This document shows positions 1 to 9,443 of a stretch of 64,000 nucleotides of DNA, in pieces. The position numbers were made by a program, and so were the translations under genes. The first letter of the stretch is position 1, and every line of letters starts with the position of its first letter. Source of the stretch: Erysipelotrichaceae bacterium (GTDB taxonomy: Bacteria > Bacillota_I > Bacilli_A > Erysipelotrichales > Erysipelotrichaceae); the NCBI GenBank assembly GCA_017512885.1, contig JAFWEP010000004.1:1-64000 (forward strand), read 5' to 3'. The notes under the pieces are model-generated. The model saw nothing but the letters and a program-made list of their open reading frames with translations, was not told the origin of the DNA and ran no database searches.

Positions 1-303
1 AGCTGCTATGTATCCTTCGCCGTCAACGGTGACGACACTGTGATCGCTGCAGCTCCAGCTGACAGACTTATCTGTGCCGATAACGCTCAGGGAATGACCG
101 TCACCGACCGTCAGTTCCAGTTCGCTGTCGCTCAGGGAGATGCCTGAAGAAGATCCTTCTGACAGTGTTCCTTCTCCTTCCTCCACTACAGAAACAGGCG
201 TCTCCTCAGGCAGCAGACCATCCTCTGCCCTTACATTGACGCCTATCGAAGTCAGCATGATAAAAAGTGATAAGAAGATGCTCAGGATACGCTTGCCAGA
301 CAT
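1..303 (-). CDS. Secreted Ig-like (Big_2) protein, N-terminal part only
   Basis: The first 101 codons of a secreted protein; the rest is beyond the window edge. The start ATG at 303 has a GGGAGG site 7 bases upstream. Residues 1-26 form a signal peptide (Lys-Arg, hydrophobic core, cleavage predicted after VRA). A Glu/Ser-rich linker follows (about 27-53). From about residue 54 the sequence reads like the start of a bacterial Ig-like group 2 domain (LSDSELELTVGD, then VSWSCSDHSVVTVD). By position and architecture it probably belongs to the downstream array of surface proteins; whether it ends in the shared C-terminal module cannot be seen. Confidence 0.8.
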   Translation of the reverse strand, partial: MSGKRILSIFLSLFIMLTSIGVNVRAEDGLLPEETPVSVVEEGEGTLSEGSSSGISLSDSELELTVGDGHSLSVIGTDKSVSWSCSDHSVVTVDGEGYIAA

Positions 304-331
304 ATGATAACCTCCCGACGATATGCAGCGA

Positions 332-350
332 TACATTACGGAATAATGTA
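332..350. promoter_or_regulatory. Inverted repeat upstream of the partial secreted-protein gene
   Basis: A perfect 7-bp inverted repeat with a 5-bp spacer (TACATTA-CGGAA-TAATGTA) lies 29 bases upstream of the start at 303. On the minus strand a possible -35 (TTGGAA, 354-359) lies just upstream, so the repeat would fall between -35 and -10. It looks like a protein-binding operator; the binding factor is unknown. Confidence 0.35.
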
Positions 351-430
351 CGTTTCCAACACCACCATGATACCGTTTTCAAAGTAGTGCCGCAAGAAAA
401 GATACGCTTCAGAACGTACCTTTTTATAGT

Positions 431-460
431 ATTTGAAAGGCCTGCTTTCCAGCAGGCCTT
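431..460 (-). terminator. Rho-independent terminator of the 2391-aa protein gene
   Basis: A 10-bp perfect stem (AAGGCCTGCT / AGCAGGCCTT) with a TTCC loop lies 16 bases after the stop codon at 476. It is followed on the minus strand by a short, imperfect T tract. Confidence 0.7.
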
Positions 461-475
461 CAGGCACATCAGCCG

Positions 476-3400
476 TTATTTGACGGTAACGCTCTTCCAG
501 GAGCTGTACTGGCTCCAGGTCGTGCCACGGGATTTATTGGTCTTCTGACAACGGATACGGAAGACATAGGTCGTTCCGGAAGTGAGATCCTCGATCGTCT
601 GAGACGTTTCTTTGGTCTGCTCCGCTTTCTTCCAGGTCGCTCCATTGTCAACAGAGTACTGCACTTCATAGCCATGAGCTTCTACTTCTGCCCAGTTAAG
701 GGTCACCGTGCCTTTCTTCGAAGATGTTACCGAAGAGAAGACAGGCTGACGCAGTCTGTATAAAGGCAGACCGTAGGTATCATAGATCAGTTCGCCCTTC
801 TCGTTCTTTAAGGCTACCGAGTAGATATAGCCCCTGCCGTAGTTGCCTTTCACATCCGTATCGATGTACTTGCATTCCCTGCCTTCCATCTTTACGGAAG
901 AGGCATCTACCGTTGCGGCTTCCTTCCACTGACCGTTCTCCTTACGCATGATGATGTACTCTTTCGCTCCACTCTCAGGCAGCCAGCGAATATCCGCACC
1001 CTTGGCCGAGTTATAGACAGCTGTCAGCTTGATCTTCTGAACAGGAGCCTGATAGCCGACCTTAGCCCAGTCGGAATACTGAGAGTACGTTCTGCCGCGG
1101 TCCTTGTTGTCCTTGAAGCAACGCATACGGAAGGTAAGTCCAGCTGTATTGCCGAGTTCATCGATGGTCTGTTCCGGGCTCTTCGTTTCCGGAGCTTTCT
1201 TCCAGGTCTTGCCGCCGTCAGCGGAATACTGAACTTCATAACCATGCGCATCCAGTTTCTTCCAACTCAGACTGACCGAACCATCCCCGTTATCCTTAAC
1301 AGATTCGAATACCGGTTTATCCAGACGATACAGCGGCAGACCATAGGTATCATACTTCAGCTCTCCGTTCTCATCTTTAACAGCGACAGAATAGATGAAT
1401 CCATCACCGTAGGATCCGGCTACTTCCGTATCGACGAACTTATAGTTTCCGCCTTCTTTCTGCAGATCTGCAGCCTTCACGGCAGCGACCTGCTTCCATT
1501 CGCCCTTTTCTTTGCGCATGATGACGTACTCTTCAGCGCCTTCCAAAGGTTTGAAGCGCAGATCGGCACCGCGTGCAGAGTTATAGACGGCAGTCACTTC
1601 CGGAACTTTTGCCGGAGAGACGGTCTTCTCCCATTTCGCGGTGAGTTCGATATCGGCAGTAACTGCAGCGGAGAAGTCATAGCTTTCCTTGCCAGCATAC
1701 CAGCCCTGGAAGGTATAGCCTTCTCTGGACGGATCAGCAGGTCTATTGGCCTTTTCACCGTGTTTCACTTCAACGGAAGAGACCGTTTTGCCTTCGGACT
1801 TGAAGGTGACGGTATAGACATTGAGTTCCCACTTGGCGGTGAGCTCTACATCTTCTGTAACTGCAGAAGCGAAGTCATAGGCTTCTTCGCCGAGATACCA
1901 GCCCTGGAAGGAGTAGCCTTCCTTGGACGGATCGGCAGGCTTGGCAGCCTTCTCTGCGTAGTCGACCGTATCTTTCCTGTACTCTTCACCGTCAACAGTG
2001 TATGTAACGGTGAAGGTGTCGATCTCCCATTTTGCCGTTAACGTTACGTTATCACGTACCGCAGACGCAAAGTCGAAACTGTTTTCACGGTCGTACCAGC
2101 CAAGCAGATGATAACCTTCTTTCACCGGTGTTTCCGGACGGTCGACTTTCTGTCCTTCATCGATCGTAACAGTTCTGGTCTCCTCACCGTTTGCCGGATC
2201 GAAGGTGACTGTGACCTGTTTGATCCAGTTCAGTTCATAGACCGCATCTTTCGTAACCGTTTCCGCAACTGCCGGCGTCCACAGGTCTTCTTCGTTCAGA
2301 CGGTAACCCTCGCGTGTCGGAATATCCTGTTCCTTCGTAAAGGAAGGAGTTTCTTTACCGTACTCAACGATGGATCTCTCCAGTACATTACCCATACCGT
2401 CAGTATAGATAACGACTTTCTCATCACCCGCCCAGGTCGCTGCATAGACTGCATCGCCCTTAACGGTCTCCGCTACTTCCGGAGTCCAGCCGGTGAAGTG
2501 ATAGTTCTCCTTGACCGGATCTGCCGGTCTCGGAGTATCCTTGCCGTATTCTACCGTTTCCAGCAGATATTCTTCGTTATCGTCTACGACGTAACGGATC
2601 GTATACTTATTGACCGTGAACTGTGCATTCAGCTGGATATCCGCTGTTACGGCAGCAGAGAAGTCATAGGCTTTACCGTCTTTTTTCCAGGAAGCGAAGG
2701 TATGACCTTCCTTGATCGGATCCGTTGCCGGAGCAGCTGCCTTAGAGCCGTGTTCAACGGTCTCTTCGGCATACTTCTCTCCGTCAACGAGATAAGTGAC
2801 CGTGTACTTGTTGATATCCCACTTGGCGGTGAGTTCTACATTTTCTGTAACTGCTGCAGAGAAGTCGTAGGCTTCTTCACCAAGATACCAGCCCAGGAAG
2901 GAGTAGCCTTCCTTGGACGGATCGGCAGGCTTGGTGGCCTTTCGGCCGTCCGCAATGATCTGTTCTACGATCGCCGGAGCACCTCCGTCAACATTGAAAC
3001 TAACCGTATGGCTCTTGACCACTTCATACTTCCCGGCATAGTCGCCTTCTTCGAGCTTGACGCAGATATAGCCTTCTGCGAGTTCTTCTTCCTTTACTTC
3101 TTTAGAAGCGATGATACGTGCGTCTTCCGCCGGCTGAACGAAATCCTGAACGGCCTGGTTTCCTTCACCGTAAGCGTAGGAGGCGATGCCTTCCGCATTG
3201 TCGGAAAGGAAGATGCCGCCGGTGACACTGACTGCCGGTTCTCCGCCCGGATAGCCGCAGTTATCGATCAGTAAAGCGTCGCCGGTCGCATTGGCGCCGT
3301 TGCCGTTATAGCTGTAGTCTTTCTTCTCGCCGGTCGCGATCAGCGTACCGCCGGAGATGTTCAGAGTACCGGACTTCTGGTAAACGGCGGTAGGACCGCT

Positions 3401-6400
3401 GATCGTACCGGAAGTGATATTGACGGTGCCCTCATTGGGGTGATAGAGAGCGGGTGCGTTCTGAGAGGACAGTGTACCGCTGATGTTGAAGGTGTAGCCG
3501 CCCTTGCCTGCGCTGCCGTTGCCGGCCAAAGCGAAGCTGTTTTCAGCGCTCAGGGTGCCCTTCACATTGATGATCGCCGGACCGAAGGCTGCGGCCGGAG
3601 AGACCTTGCCTGTACCGTTGAGCGTCGCATCTTCTTCGATGTTCAGCGTACCGCCGTTCATCGTGAACAGCTGGCTCATGTTGCCCTTGGCGTCGACCGT
3701 ACCGTTCTTCACGGTGACTTCGCCGCCGTTCACCGTCAGGTAAGCGCCGTTCATGAGCAGGGTATGACCGCCGAGATCCAGGGTGAAGGAAGTGCCTTCT
3801 GCGACCGTGAGACGGTTGAAGATGCCCGGGGCTGTCGCATCCTTGTTTAAGAAGATCGTCTTGCCTTCGCTGCCCTTGACAGCGTCATAGGCCGAGTAGA
3901 GCGTCGTATAGCCGACACCGTCGACAGTATAGACAGCTTCATTGATCTTATAGGTCTTTTCGACACTGCCTTCCGTAAAGTTCTTCGCTGCGGAAGTGAG
4001 GATGACTCTGGCGGTGCCGATCGCTTCGTTGTCCGCATAGGTGAAGCTGTATTCTTCTTCCGGCAGGACGTAGCTGCCCAGCTTTGCCGTTACGGCAGGT
4101 TCATACTTATCGTTATTGCCGTAGATGTAGGAAGAGGGAGTAAGCGTGACCTTGACTTTGGAGAAGTCAGCCGGGTCCACGCTGAATTCATGAACGACTG
4201 TACCGTTTTCCGCGGTCCGGTAAGCACCAACGCCCTTCACGGTCGCGATGTAACTGCCGGCAGTGAGCGGCAGGCCGTTATCGCCTAAGGAAGCGTTACT
4301 GTCGCCTTCCTTCACGGAATAGGTAACGGTGTAGTCTTCTTCCGTTAAGACGGTGTCTTCACACTTAACGGTCAGTACCGGCTTCTGTTCGCTGCCGGTA
4401 AAGGTCAGTGCTTCGGAGGTAACGGTAAGGACGACCTCTTTTACCACTTCATAGACGCCATCACTGACTTCCCGGGAGATATAACCTTCTGCCGTAAAGT
4501 CCGTTGCTGTTCCTTCAGCCAGGTTGTTCATCGGGTCGAACTGATTGAAGGTGCCGCCCTTGACCGTAATGGAAGAAGGAGAATAGATGCCGCCCGGATA
4601 GGAAGCTTCGTTCATATCCAGGATGTTTAAGAGATACTTGAAGTTGCCGTTTTCGTCGTAGGTCTCGCCGGTATCCGCAACGGCGCTGAAGGTTCCGCCG
4701 AGGATCTCCAGTTCACCGCCGTAGTATTTCTTATTGCTGCCGGTGCCGCCGGAAGTACCGACCTGAATGGCCGAGGTCTTGCCGGTGTAGCTGCCGCCTT
4801 CGATGATGACCTTGGAAGGATATTCCCCGGCCAGATGACCGATGATCAGCGCATAGTCGCCGCCATAGGTGATGCCGCCGCTGCCGACGCTGTCTTTCAG
4901 GGTAACTGTACCGTAATCGATGCGCAGGGCATAGGCATTACTGCTCCTGCCGGTGAGGGTATGACCATTCAGATCGATGGTCAGGGTGAAATCGGCGATG
5001 CGCGGAGTGTTGCCGCCGAAATTGACCGTTTCCGTCACGTCACTCAATAAGGTGATCGTCTCGCCGCTCTGCGCTGCTTTGAAGGCTTCGCCCAGTGAAG
5101 CGTAATAAGTCTCACCGATCTTTGCGACCGGTTCCACGAAAGTAAGGGAGGCTTCCCCAGTCAGTTCCGGAGCGTCCTTGCGGGCGACCGTAAAGGTGAC
5201 CTTGCCGGACTTGAGCGGAGTGATCGTATAGCCATCTGCCGTTTCTGCTACAGTGGCAGATGTTTCATCATTGCTGGTGAGGATATATTCTTTCAGATCG
5301 ACAGCGACACCGTTGATCTTTAAGGAAGTCACGTTCTCCGCACCATCGGTCACCAGTTTCGACTTGTTGTCGGTCGTGAGGGCGACTTTCGGCGTTACGC
5401 TGATCACGGCCGTATCGTAGTTCTTGCCTTCATGGATCAGCGTGGCTTCGACCTCATAGGAAGCGAGGCTCGCTCCGTCACTTCTCTTTACACTGAAAGT
5501 AGCGATACCGGCCCCGTTCCAGCTGGTCTTGTCGACAAAGAGGACATCTTTCTTATCAAAGGAAAGCTCCCAGCCTGTCTTGTCTTCTGCCGTCAGGGCT
5601 TCTCCGTCGTCCCGGGTGACCGTGCCTTTTACCCTGGCAGTTCCGTCGCCGGCGACCGTATAGCTTTCCTTATCAAGGGAAGCAGTGTAGCTCGGACCGA
5701 TCTTCTTAACGATGCCTTCGACCAGTTCGTAATCTTCCGGCAGGATGATCTTCGTTTCAGCAGTTGCTGCCGCATCCCCTTCCCGCAGGTTCTGGATCTC
5801 TTTCACCGCGCTGCCGTCCGTGACAGTCACGGTGACCGGGTTCGTTGTAACAAATTTATCTTCGATGACGATCTTATCGATACTGCCGCCATTGACGGTG
5901 ATATCGCCTTTCGCTGTATCGATCGTTCCGACATGACCGCTGTTGACTGTGATCTGCTCATAACCGCTGAGCTTGTTCTTGCCGAAAGAAGTGATGGTCG
6001 TGATCTCCGCTCCGTCGACAACGATGGAGTTCCCGGCATTGCTTGTGGTTTTGACATTTGAAATGACGGTTCCCGCACCAAAAGTAACGGTAGCGTTCTT
6101 AGCATTATTCGAAAATGCTTTCGCAGTTACGTTTTCAAAGGTCACGTTTCCGGCTTTGATCTCTGCACCGTTGACGGTCGTATTGGAGACCGAGCACGGT
6201 TCAACGTAGCTCAGGATCAGACTTCCGCCGATGGTAAGACCGTCCAGCTCGGGAGCCGGCATAGGATAGTCAGCACTTCTGGCGCCAAAAGTAAGTGTAC
6301 CGCCAACATTCTTTACAGCAAAATCTTTAACGACGATAGGATTCGTTCCGGCCGCTGCTCCGCTGTTGGAGACAGAAAGACTGCTGTTGAAAACAGCATC

Positions 6401-7651
6401 GTTTCCCAGACTAACCTCAACAGACCCGGCCTTCACAGCTGCAGCATCATTGCCGGAAGTGAAACTGACGGCCTTATTGAAGGTGCCGCCGTTGATCGTA
6501 TCAGTCTTGGTCTCTCCTTCGACGGAACCATAGTTCTGTACTGTCAGAGTTGCGTCAAAAGTTCCGCCGTTAACGGTAAAGGAAGATCCTGCTTCCTGGA
6601 TACCACCGGCATTGAAGGAACTGGTAAAAGTACCGCCGTTGATCGTCATCTTGCCGAACGAGTCATTCTTGATTGCGGTATAGGAACCGCCGTCAAACGA
6701 ACCGCCATTGATGACCATCTCACTGTAAGCACCGCTCGTATTGTCTGCAGCGTTGTACCAGCCATTGGCGATCAGCGACTGCGTTGCAGTCGGATCGGTC
6801 TTTGTGAAGCTGCCGCCTTCGATCGTCAGTTTCGCACCATGGTTGGATACTGCGTAATTGCCGTTGGCAACGACAGAACCTTCTCCGGCAATGGTCAGAG
6901 TGCCCTCATTGAGGACCGTGACCCCGGAATCAGTGGTCAGGGTATGACCGTTCAGTTCCAGGCGGACATTTTTTCCGGCCGGGACTACGATCGCACCATT
7001 GTGGTCACCCAGCAGGACGATCGTCGTTTCAGCTTCACCGGCTGCAGCCAGCGCTTCTTCCAACGTTGCGTAGGAAGTATCACCGATGCCGGCCTGATAA
7101 ACAGCGTTATCTTCGCCGTTCTCATTCCGGACCGGCTCTTCTTCAGCAGGTCCTGTTTCTTCTGCCGCCTGTTCTTTTTCGGCAGATGCCGCTTCTTTTG
7201 TGGGCTCTTCTGCAGCAGGAGTTTCTTCCGTCCCTGCTGCCGTTTCTTTATCAGCAGGGGCAGTCTCCGCATCTTTTTCAGTCTCTTCGGGAACTGTCTC
7301 TCCTGAAGTCTCTTTGGCAGGAGCGCCCTCGCTCAGAGGAACTTCCTCCGTCGGGGTCTCTTCAACTGCAGCTTCTTCGTGCTCCGGTTCAGCAGGAACT
7401 TCCTCAGTCCCCGTCTCCTCAACGAATGCTGCTTCATCTTCAGAAGCCTCTGCCGGACCAGGAGTCTCTTCGGACAGTGATCCCGCCTCATCAGTATTCT
7501 TTTCTTCTGTTGTTTCTTCCGGTACGGTTTCCGTTCCGGATTCTGCCTGCACAGGTGTTTCTGTGACAGGTTCGTCAGCTCTGACGATGTTGACTGTTGC
7601 GCACTGCAGCAGCATCATCGTCGTCAGCAGGATGGACAGTAATTTTTTCAT
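476..7651 (-). CDS. Giant secreted beta-helix/Flg_new repeat surface protein with two C-terminal modules
   Basis: A 2391-residue secreted protein. I chose the ATG at 7651 because GGAGGT lies 7 bases upstream and a signal peptide starts there (MKKLLSILL, cleavage after VRA, residue 25). In order: an acidic Pro/Glu/Thr/Ala-rich stretch (26-185), probably an extended wall-spanning stalk; three parallel-beta-helix-like regions with GGTF and LNGHTL motifs (about 200-660, 860-1090, 1265-1510); a ligand-like insert with FTGSEQKP and SYIYGNND motifs (1100-1260); seven Listeria-Bacteroides (InlB B/Flg_new) repeats of the EGYSFxGWYxxxxxYDF type (about 1550-2012); and two copies of the locus-wide YNSAxGADIRW/Fn3 module (about 2015-2200 and 2207-2391). 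No LPXTG motif is present. It is probably an adhesin-type surface protein; the ligand is unknown. Confidence 0.92.
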   Translation of the reverse strand: MKKLLSILLTTMMLLQCATVNIVRADEPVTETPVQAESGTETVPEETTEEKNTDEAGSLSEETPGPAEASEDEAAFVEETGTEEVPAEPEHEEAAVEETPTEEVPLSEGAPAKETSGETVPEETEKDAETAPADKETAAGTEETPAAEEPTKEAASAEKEQAAEETGPAEEEPVRNENGEDNAVYQAGIGDTSYATLEEALAAAGEAETTIVLLGDHNGAIVVPAGKNVRLELNGHTLTTDSGVTVLNEGTLTIAGEGSVVANGNYAVSNHGAKLTIEGGSFTKTDPTATQSLIANGWYNAADNTSGAYSEMVINGGSFDGGSYTAIKNDSFGKMTINGGTFTSSFNAGGIQEAGSSFTVNGGTFDATLTVQNYGSVEGETKTDTINGGTFNKAVSFTSGNDAAAVKAGSVEVSLGNDAVFNSSLSVSNSGAAAGTNPIVVKDFAVKNVGGTLTFGARSADYPMPAPELDGLTIGGSLILSYVEPCSVSNTTVNGAEIKAGNVTFENVTAKAFSNNAKNATVTFGAGTVISNVKTTSNAGNSIVVDGAEITTITSFGKNKLSGYEQITVNSGHVGTIDTAKGDITVNGGSIDKIVIEDKFVTTNPVTVTVTDGSAVKEIQNLREGDAAATAETKIILPEDYELVEGIVKKIGPSYTASLDKESYTVAGDGTARVKGTVTRDDGEALTAEDKTGWELSFDKKDVLFVDKTSWNGAGIATFSVKRSDGASLASYEVEATLIHEGKNYDTAVISVTPKVALTTDNKSKLVTDGAENVTSLKINGVAVDLKEYILTSNDETSATVAETADGYTITPLKSGKVTFTVARKDAPELTGEASLTFVEPVAKIGETYYASLGEAFKAAQSGETITLLSDVTETVNFGGNTPRIADFTLTIDLNGHTLTGRSSNAYALRIDYGTVTLKDSVGSGGITYGGDYALIIGHLAGEYPSKVIIEGGSYTGKTSAIQVGTSGGTGSNKKYYGGELEILGGTFSAVADTGETYDENGNFKYLLNILDMNEASYPGGIYSPSSITVKGGTFNQFDPMNNLAEGTATDFTAEGYISREVSDGVYEVVKEVVLTVTSEALTFTGSEQKPVLTVKCEDTVLTEEDYTVTYSVKEGDSNASLGDNGLPLTAGSYIATVKGVGAYRTAENGTVVHEFSVDPADFSKVKVTLTPSSYIYGNNDKYEPAVTAKLGSYVLPEEEYSFTYADNEAIGTARVILTSAAKNFTEGSVEKTYKINEAVYTVDGVGYTTLYSAYDAVKGSEGKTIFLNKDATAPGIFNRLTVAEGTSFTLDLGGHTLLMNGAYLTVNGGEVTVKNGTVDAKGNMSQLFTMNGGTLNIEEDATLNGTGKVSPAAAFGPAIINVKGTLSAENSFALAGNGSAGKGGYTFNISGTLSSQNAPALYHPNEGTVNITSGTISGPTAVYQKSGTLNISGGTLIATGEKKDYSYNGNGANATGDALLIDNCGYPGGEPAVSVTGGIFLSDNAEGIASYAYGEGNQAVQDFVQPAEDARIIASKEVKEEELAEGYICVKLEEGDYAGKYEVVKSHTVSFNVDGGAPAIVEQIIADGRKATKPADPSKEGYSFLGWYLGEEAYDFSAAVTENVELTAKWDINKYTVTYLVDGEKYAEETVEHGSKAAAPATDPIKEGHTFASWKKDGKAYDFSAAVTADIQLNAQFTVNKYTIRYVVDDNEEYLLETVEYGKDTPRPADPVKENYHFTGWTPEVAETVKGDAVYAATWAGDEKVVIYTDGMGNVLERSIVEYGKETPSFTKEQDIPTREGYRLNEEDLWTPAVAETVTKDAVYELNWIKQVTVTFDPANGEETRTVTIDEGQKVDRPETPVKEGYHLLGWYDRENSFDFASAVRDNVTLTAKWEIDTFTVTYTVDGEEYRKDTVDYAEKAAKPADPSKEGYSFQGWYLGEEAYDFASAVTEDVELTAKWELNVYTVTFKSEGKTVSSVEVKHGEKANRPADPSREGYTFQGWYAGKESYDFSAAVTADIELTAKWEKTVSPAKVPEVTAVYNSARGADLRFKPLEGAEEYVIMRKEKGEWKQVAAVKAADLQKEGGNYKFVDTEVAGSYGDGFIYSVAVKDENGELKYDTYGLPLYRLDKPVFESVKDNGDGSVSLSWKKLDAHGYEVQYSADGGKTWKKAPETKSPEQTIDELGNTAGLTFRMRCFKDNKDRGRTYSQYSDWAKVGYQAPVQKIKLTAVYNSAKGADIRWLPESGAKEYIIMRKENGQWKEAATVDASSVKMEGRECKYIDTDVKGNYGRGYIYSVALKNEKGELIYDTYGLPLYRLRQPVFSSVTSSKKGTVTLNWAEVEAHGYEVQYSVDNGATWKKAEQTKETSQTIEDLTSGTTYVFRIRCQKTNKSRGTTWSQYSSWKSVTVK

Positions 7652-7688
7652 CTGCATACCTCCATGACATATATCCAATATGGGCAGC

Positions 7689-7716
7689 AAAAAAGGTCAA
7701 TCTATCTGACTTGACC
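7689..7716 (-). promoter_or_regulatory. Stem-loop with T tract in the 5' leader (possible attenuator)
   Basis: In the roughly 108-base leader between the promoter at 7766-7794 and the start at 7651, the minus strand holds GGTCAA ... TTGACC arms. The stem can extend by two pairs past a one-base bulge, with loop AGATA, and six T residues follow. It resembles a weak intrinsic terminator inside a leader, so attenuation is possible. I do not recognise a riboswitch fold. Confidence 0.35.
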
Positions 7717-7765
7717 GTTGGTGCTTATTCACTTAAAAACGAAATATACCCCCATATGCACATCT

Positions 7766-7794
7766 ATGATAGCGCATACACTTCAAAAATACAA
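7766..7794 (-). promoter_or_regulatory. Predicted sigma-A promoter of the giant surface protein gene
   Basis: On the minus strand a -35 box TTGTAT (7789-7794) and a -10 box TATCAT (7766-7771) are separated by exactly 17 bases. The predicted transcription start near 7759 gives a leader of about 108 bases. Confidence 0.55.
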
Positions 7795-7829
7795 AAGTTT
7801 ATTTGTAATGTTGAATTTATTTTGGTAAT

Positions 7830-7857
7830 TAGAAAAGGCCTGCTTTGCAGCAGGCCC
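7830..7857 (-). terminator. Terminator of the 488-aa Big_2 protein gene
   Basis: GGCCTGCT / AGCAGGCC stem with a TTGC loop, followed by TTTTC on the minus strand, 21 bases after the stop at 7878. The stem is nearly the same as the one at 437-460, which suggests duplicated 3' ends. Confidence 0.7.
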
Positions 7858-7877
7858 ATGGGGCAGCCATTCAATTG

Positions 7878-9344
7878 CTATTTGACAGTAACGTTCTTCC
7901 AGGGACTGTAGGGGCTCCAGGTCGTACCGCGGTCCTTGTTGGTCTTCTGACAGCGGATACGGAAGACATATTTCTTGCCGGAAGTAAGTCCGCTGATCGT
8001 CTGTGTGATCGTGGAACCGTCTTTGATCTGCGTAGCTTTGGTCCAGTGGGCTCCGTTATCCAGAGAGTACTGGACCTCGTAACCATGACAGTTCTCCTTC
8101 GTCCAGACTACGACCGCTTTGCCGCTCTGCGTAGAAGTGACCTTGGTGATCGTCGGTGCTCTCAGACGGTAGAGAGCCAGACCCTTGGTATCATAAGCTC
8201 CTTCGACCGATCCCTTCTTGGCGGCAACGGAGTAGATATATCCTTCTCCGTATTTGTCTCTGATCGTCTCATCGAAGATCTTGTAGTAACCGTTCTCTTT
8301 TTCCAGAGAAGCGGCGGAAACAGTCTTGACTTTCTCCCAGGTGCCTTTGTATTTGCGCCAGAGGATGTAGGAATCTGCACCGGTCACGCCCTGGAAGCGG
8401 ACATCCGCACCCTTGGCCGAGTTGTAGATATTGATGAGTTTCGGCTTGTTCAGTTTGACGGTGATCGTACAGGTGGCTGTCTTATTGCCGACCGTTGCAG
8501 TGATCTTGGTGGTGCCGGGATTCTTGGCGGTGATCTTGCCGTTAGCGTCTACCGTCGCAACGCTCGTATTGGAAGACTTCCAGGTCACATTCCTAGCCGA
8601 AGCATCTGCCGGGGTCAGGGTCACCGCCAGACTGGAAGTATTGCCGGCATAGATGGAATGTGTGGACTTGGAGAGTTTGATGCCGGTCAGGGCTGTGTAC
8701 TGATATTGATGGCCCAGAGTCGCTTCCTCAATGTAATCCATGTTGAAGATGTCATCGTAGGACATCAACCAGACATCATAGGTCCCGCTGGGCGCATTCT
8801 TGGCCGCCAAAGCACCAGCCAGATCATAACTGTAACTGTCGATCAGCTTGCTGGTATCATTATCGAGATAGGATTTGCCGTTGTAGTGTGCAGAGATCGC
8901 TTTCTTCGAATAACCGAAATCCGTATTCCAGCGGGCGATACCGTTCTCATCGACATAGAAGCTCGGTTTCGTCAGAGAATAAGTGATCCTGCCGAAATTG
9001 CCGTCATAGATACAGCCTCCCGGATTGGTGCCTTCCCAGTCTTCCGCACACTCATCGATCCAGACCGTGTATATACCGTCCGGTGCATTCTTCCCGGTCA
9101 ATGCGCCCTTCAGATCAAAAGAGAGATCAGAGGGTATCACATCATCCAGGTAGAAGGTCTTCGATGCCGTATTCTGTGCCGAGATCGCATAGGTCACGGA
9201 ACTGCTGCCGGGCCAGTACAGGATCCCATCGCTGTCGACATAAGGTCCTGCTGCCTGTACCTGATGGGCAGAACTGCAGAAAGGCAGTACTGCCATCATC
9301 AGCAGTACACTCAGCAATACTGTCAGGAATGATCTTCTTTTCAT
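7878..9344 (-). CDS. Secreted Big_2 protein with one shared C-terminal module (paralogue A)
   Basis: A 488-residue secreted protein. The ATG at 9344 follows AGGAGG at ideal spacing and begins a signal peptide (MKRRSFLTVLLSVLLMMAV...). Residues about 30-215 hold two related ~90-residue repeats marked by SFDLKGAL / SYDLAGALAAKNAP and GTYDVWL; I do not recognise this domain. A Big_2 Ig-like domain spans about 218-297 (TLTPADASARNVTWKSSN, SVATVDANGKITAKN). The shared YNSAKGADVRF/Fn3 module occupies about 300-488 and ends in WSPYSPWKNVTVK. The next gene upstream is a close tandem paralogue with nearly the same layout and flanks. It is probably a surface-bound, non-enzymatic protein. Confidence 0.92.
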   Translation of the reverse strand: MKRRSFLTVLLSVLLMMAVLPFCSSAHQVQAAGPYVDSDGILYWPGSSSVTYAISAQNTASKTFYLDDVIPSDLSFDLKGALTGKNAPDGIYTVWIDECAEDWEGTNPGGCIYDGNFGRITYSLTKPSFYVDENGIARWNTDFGYSKKAISAHYNGKSYLDNDTSKLIDSYSYDLAGALAAKNAPSGTYDVWLMSYDDIFNMDYIEEATLGHQYQYTALTGIKLSKSTHSIYAGNTSSLAVTLTPADASARNVTWKSSNTSVATVDANGKITAKNPGTTKITATVGNKTATCTITVKLNKPKLINIYNSAKGADVRFQGVTGADSYILWRKYKGTWEKVKTVSAASLEKENGYYKIFDETIRDKYGEGYIYSVAAKKGSVEGAYDTKGLALYRLRAPTITKVTSTQSGKAVVVWTKENCHGYEVQYSLDNGAHWTKATQIKDGSTITQTISGLTSGKKYVFRIRCQKTNKDRGTTWSPYSPWKNVTVK

Positions 9345-9410
9345 GGCACTTCCTCCTGGCGACTCCAAAAAGAGGGAATCTCTCCATATTCAGTTTATTG
9401 GTTCCGTCAT

Positions 9411-9440
9411 GAAAAAAGACCCGTTGAATGACGGGTCTTT
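9411..9440 (-). terminator. Terminator of paralogue B
   Basis: A perfect 10-bp stem (AAAGACCCGT / ACGGGTCTTT) with a 6-base loop begins 4 bases past the stop at 9444 and runs into TTTTTTC on the minus strand. Confidence 0.85.
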
Positions 9441-9443
9441 ATA

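Noticed and set aside
1600-3000. Regular DNA repeats every ~200 bases, considered as a repeat array or CRISPR
   Set aside because: They encode the seven Flg_new protein repeats; copies are diverged and lack spacer-repeat structure.
2108-3274. Long plus-strand open frame (and similar ones at 1244-2041, 7845-9332, 18692-20044 and 36138-38021)
   Set aside because: They mirror the codon bias of well-supported minus-strand genes, have no recognisable domains and show low-complexity or implausible composition.
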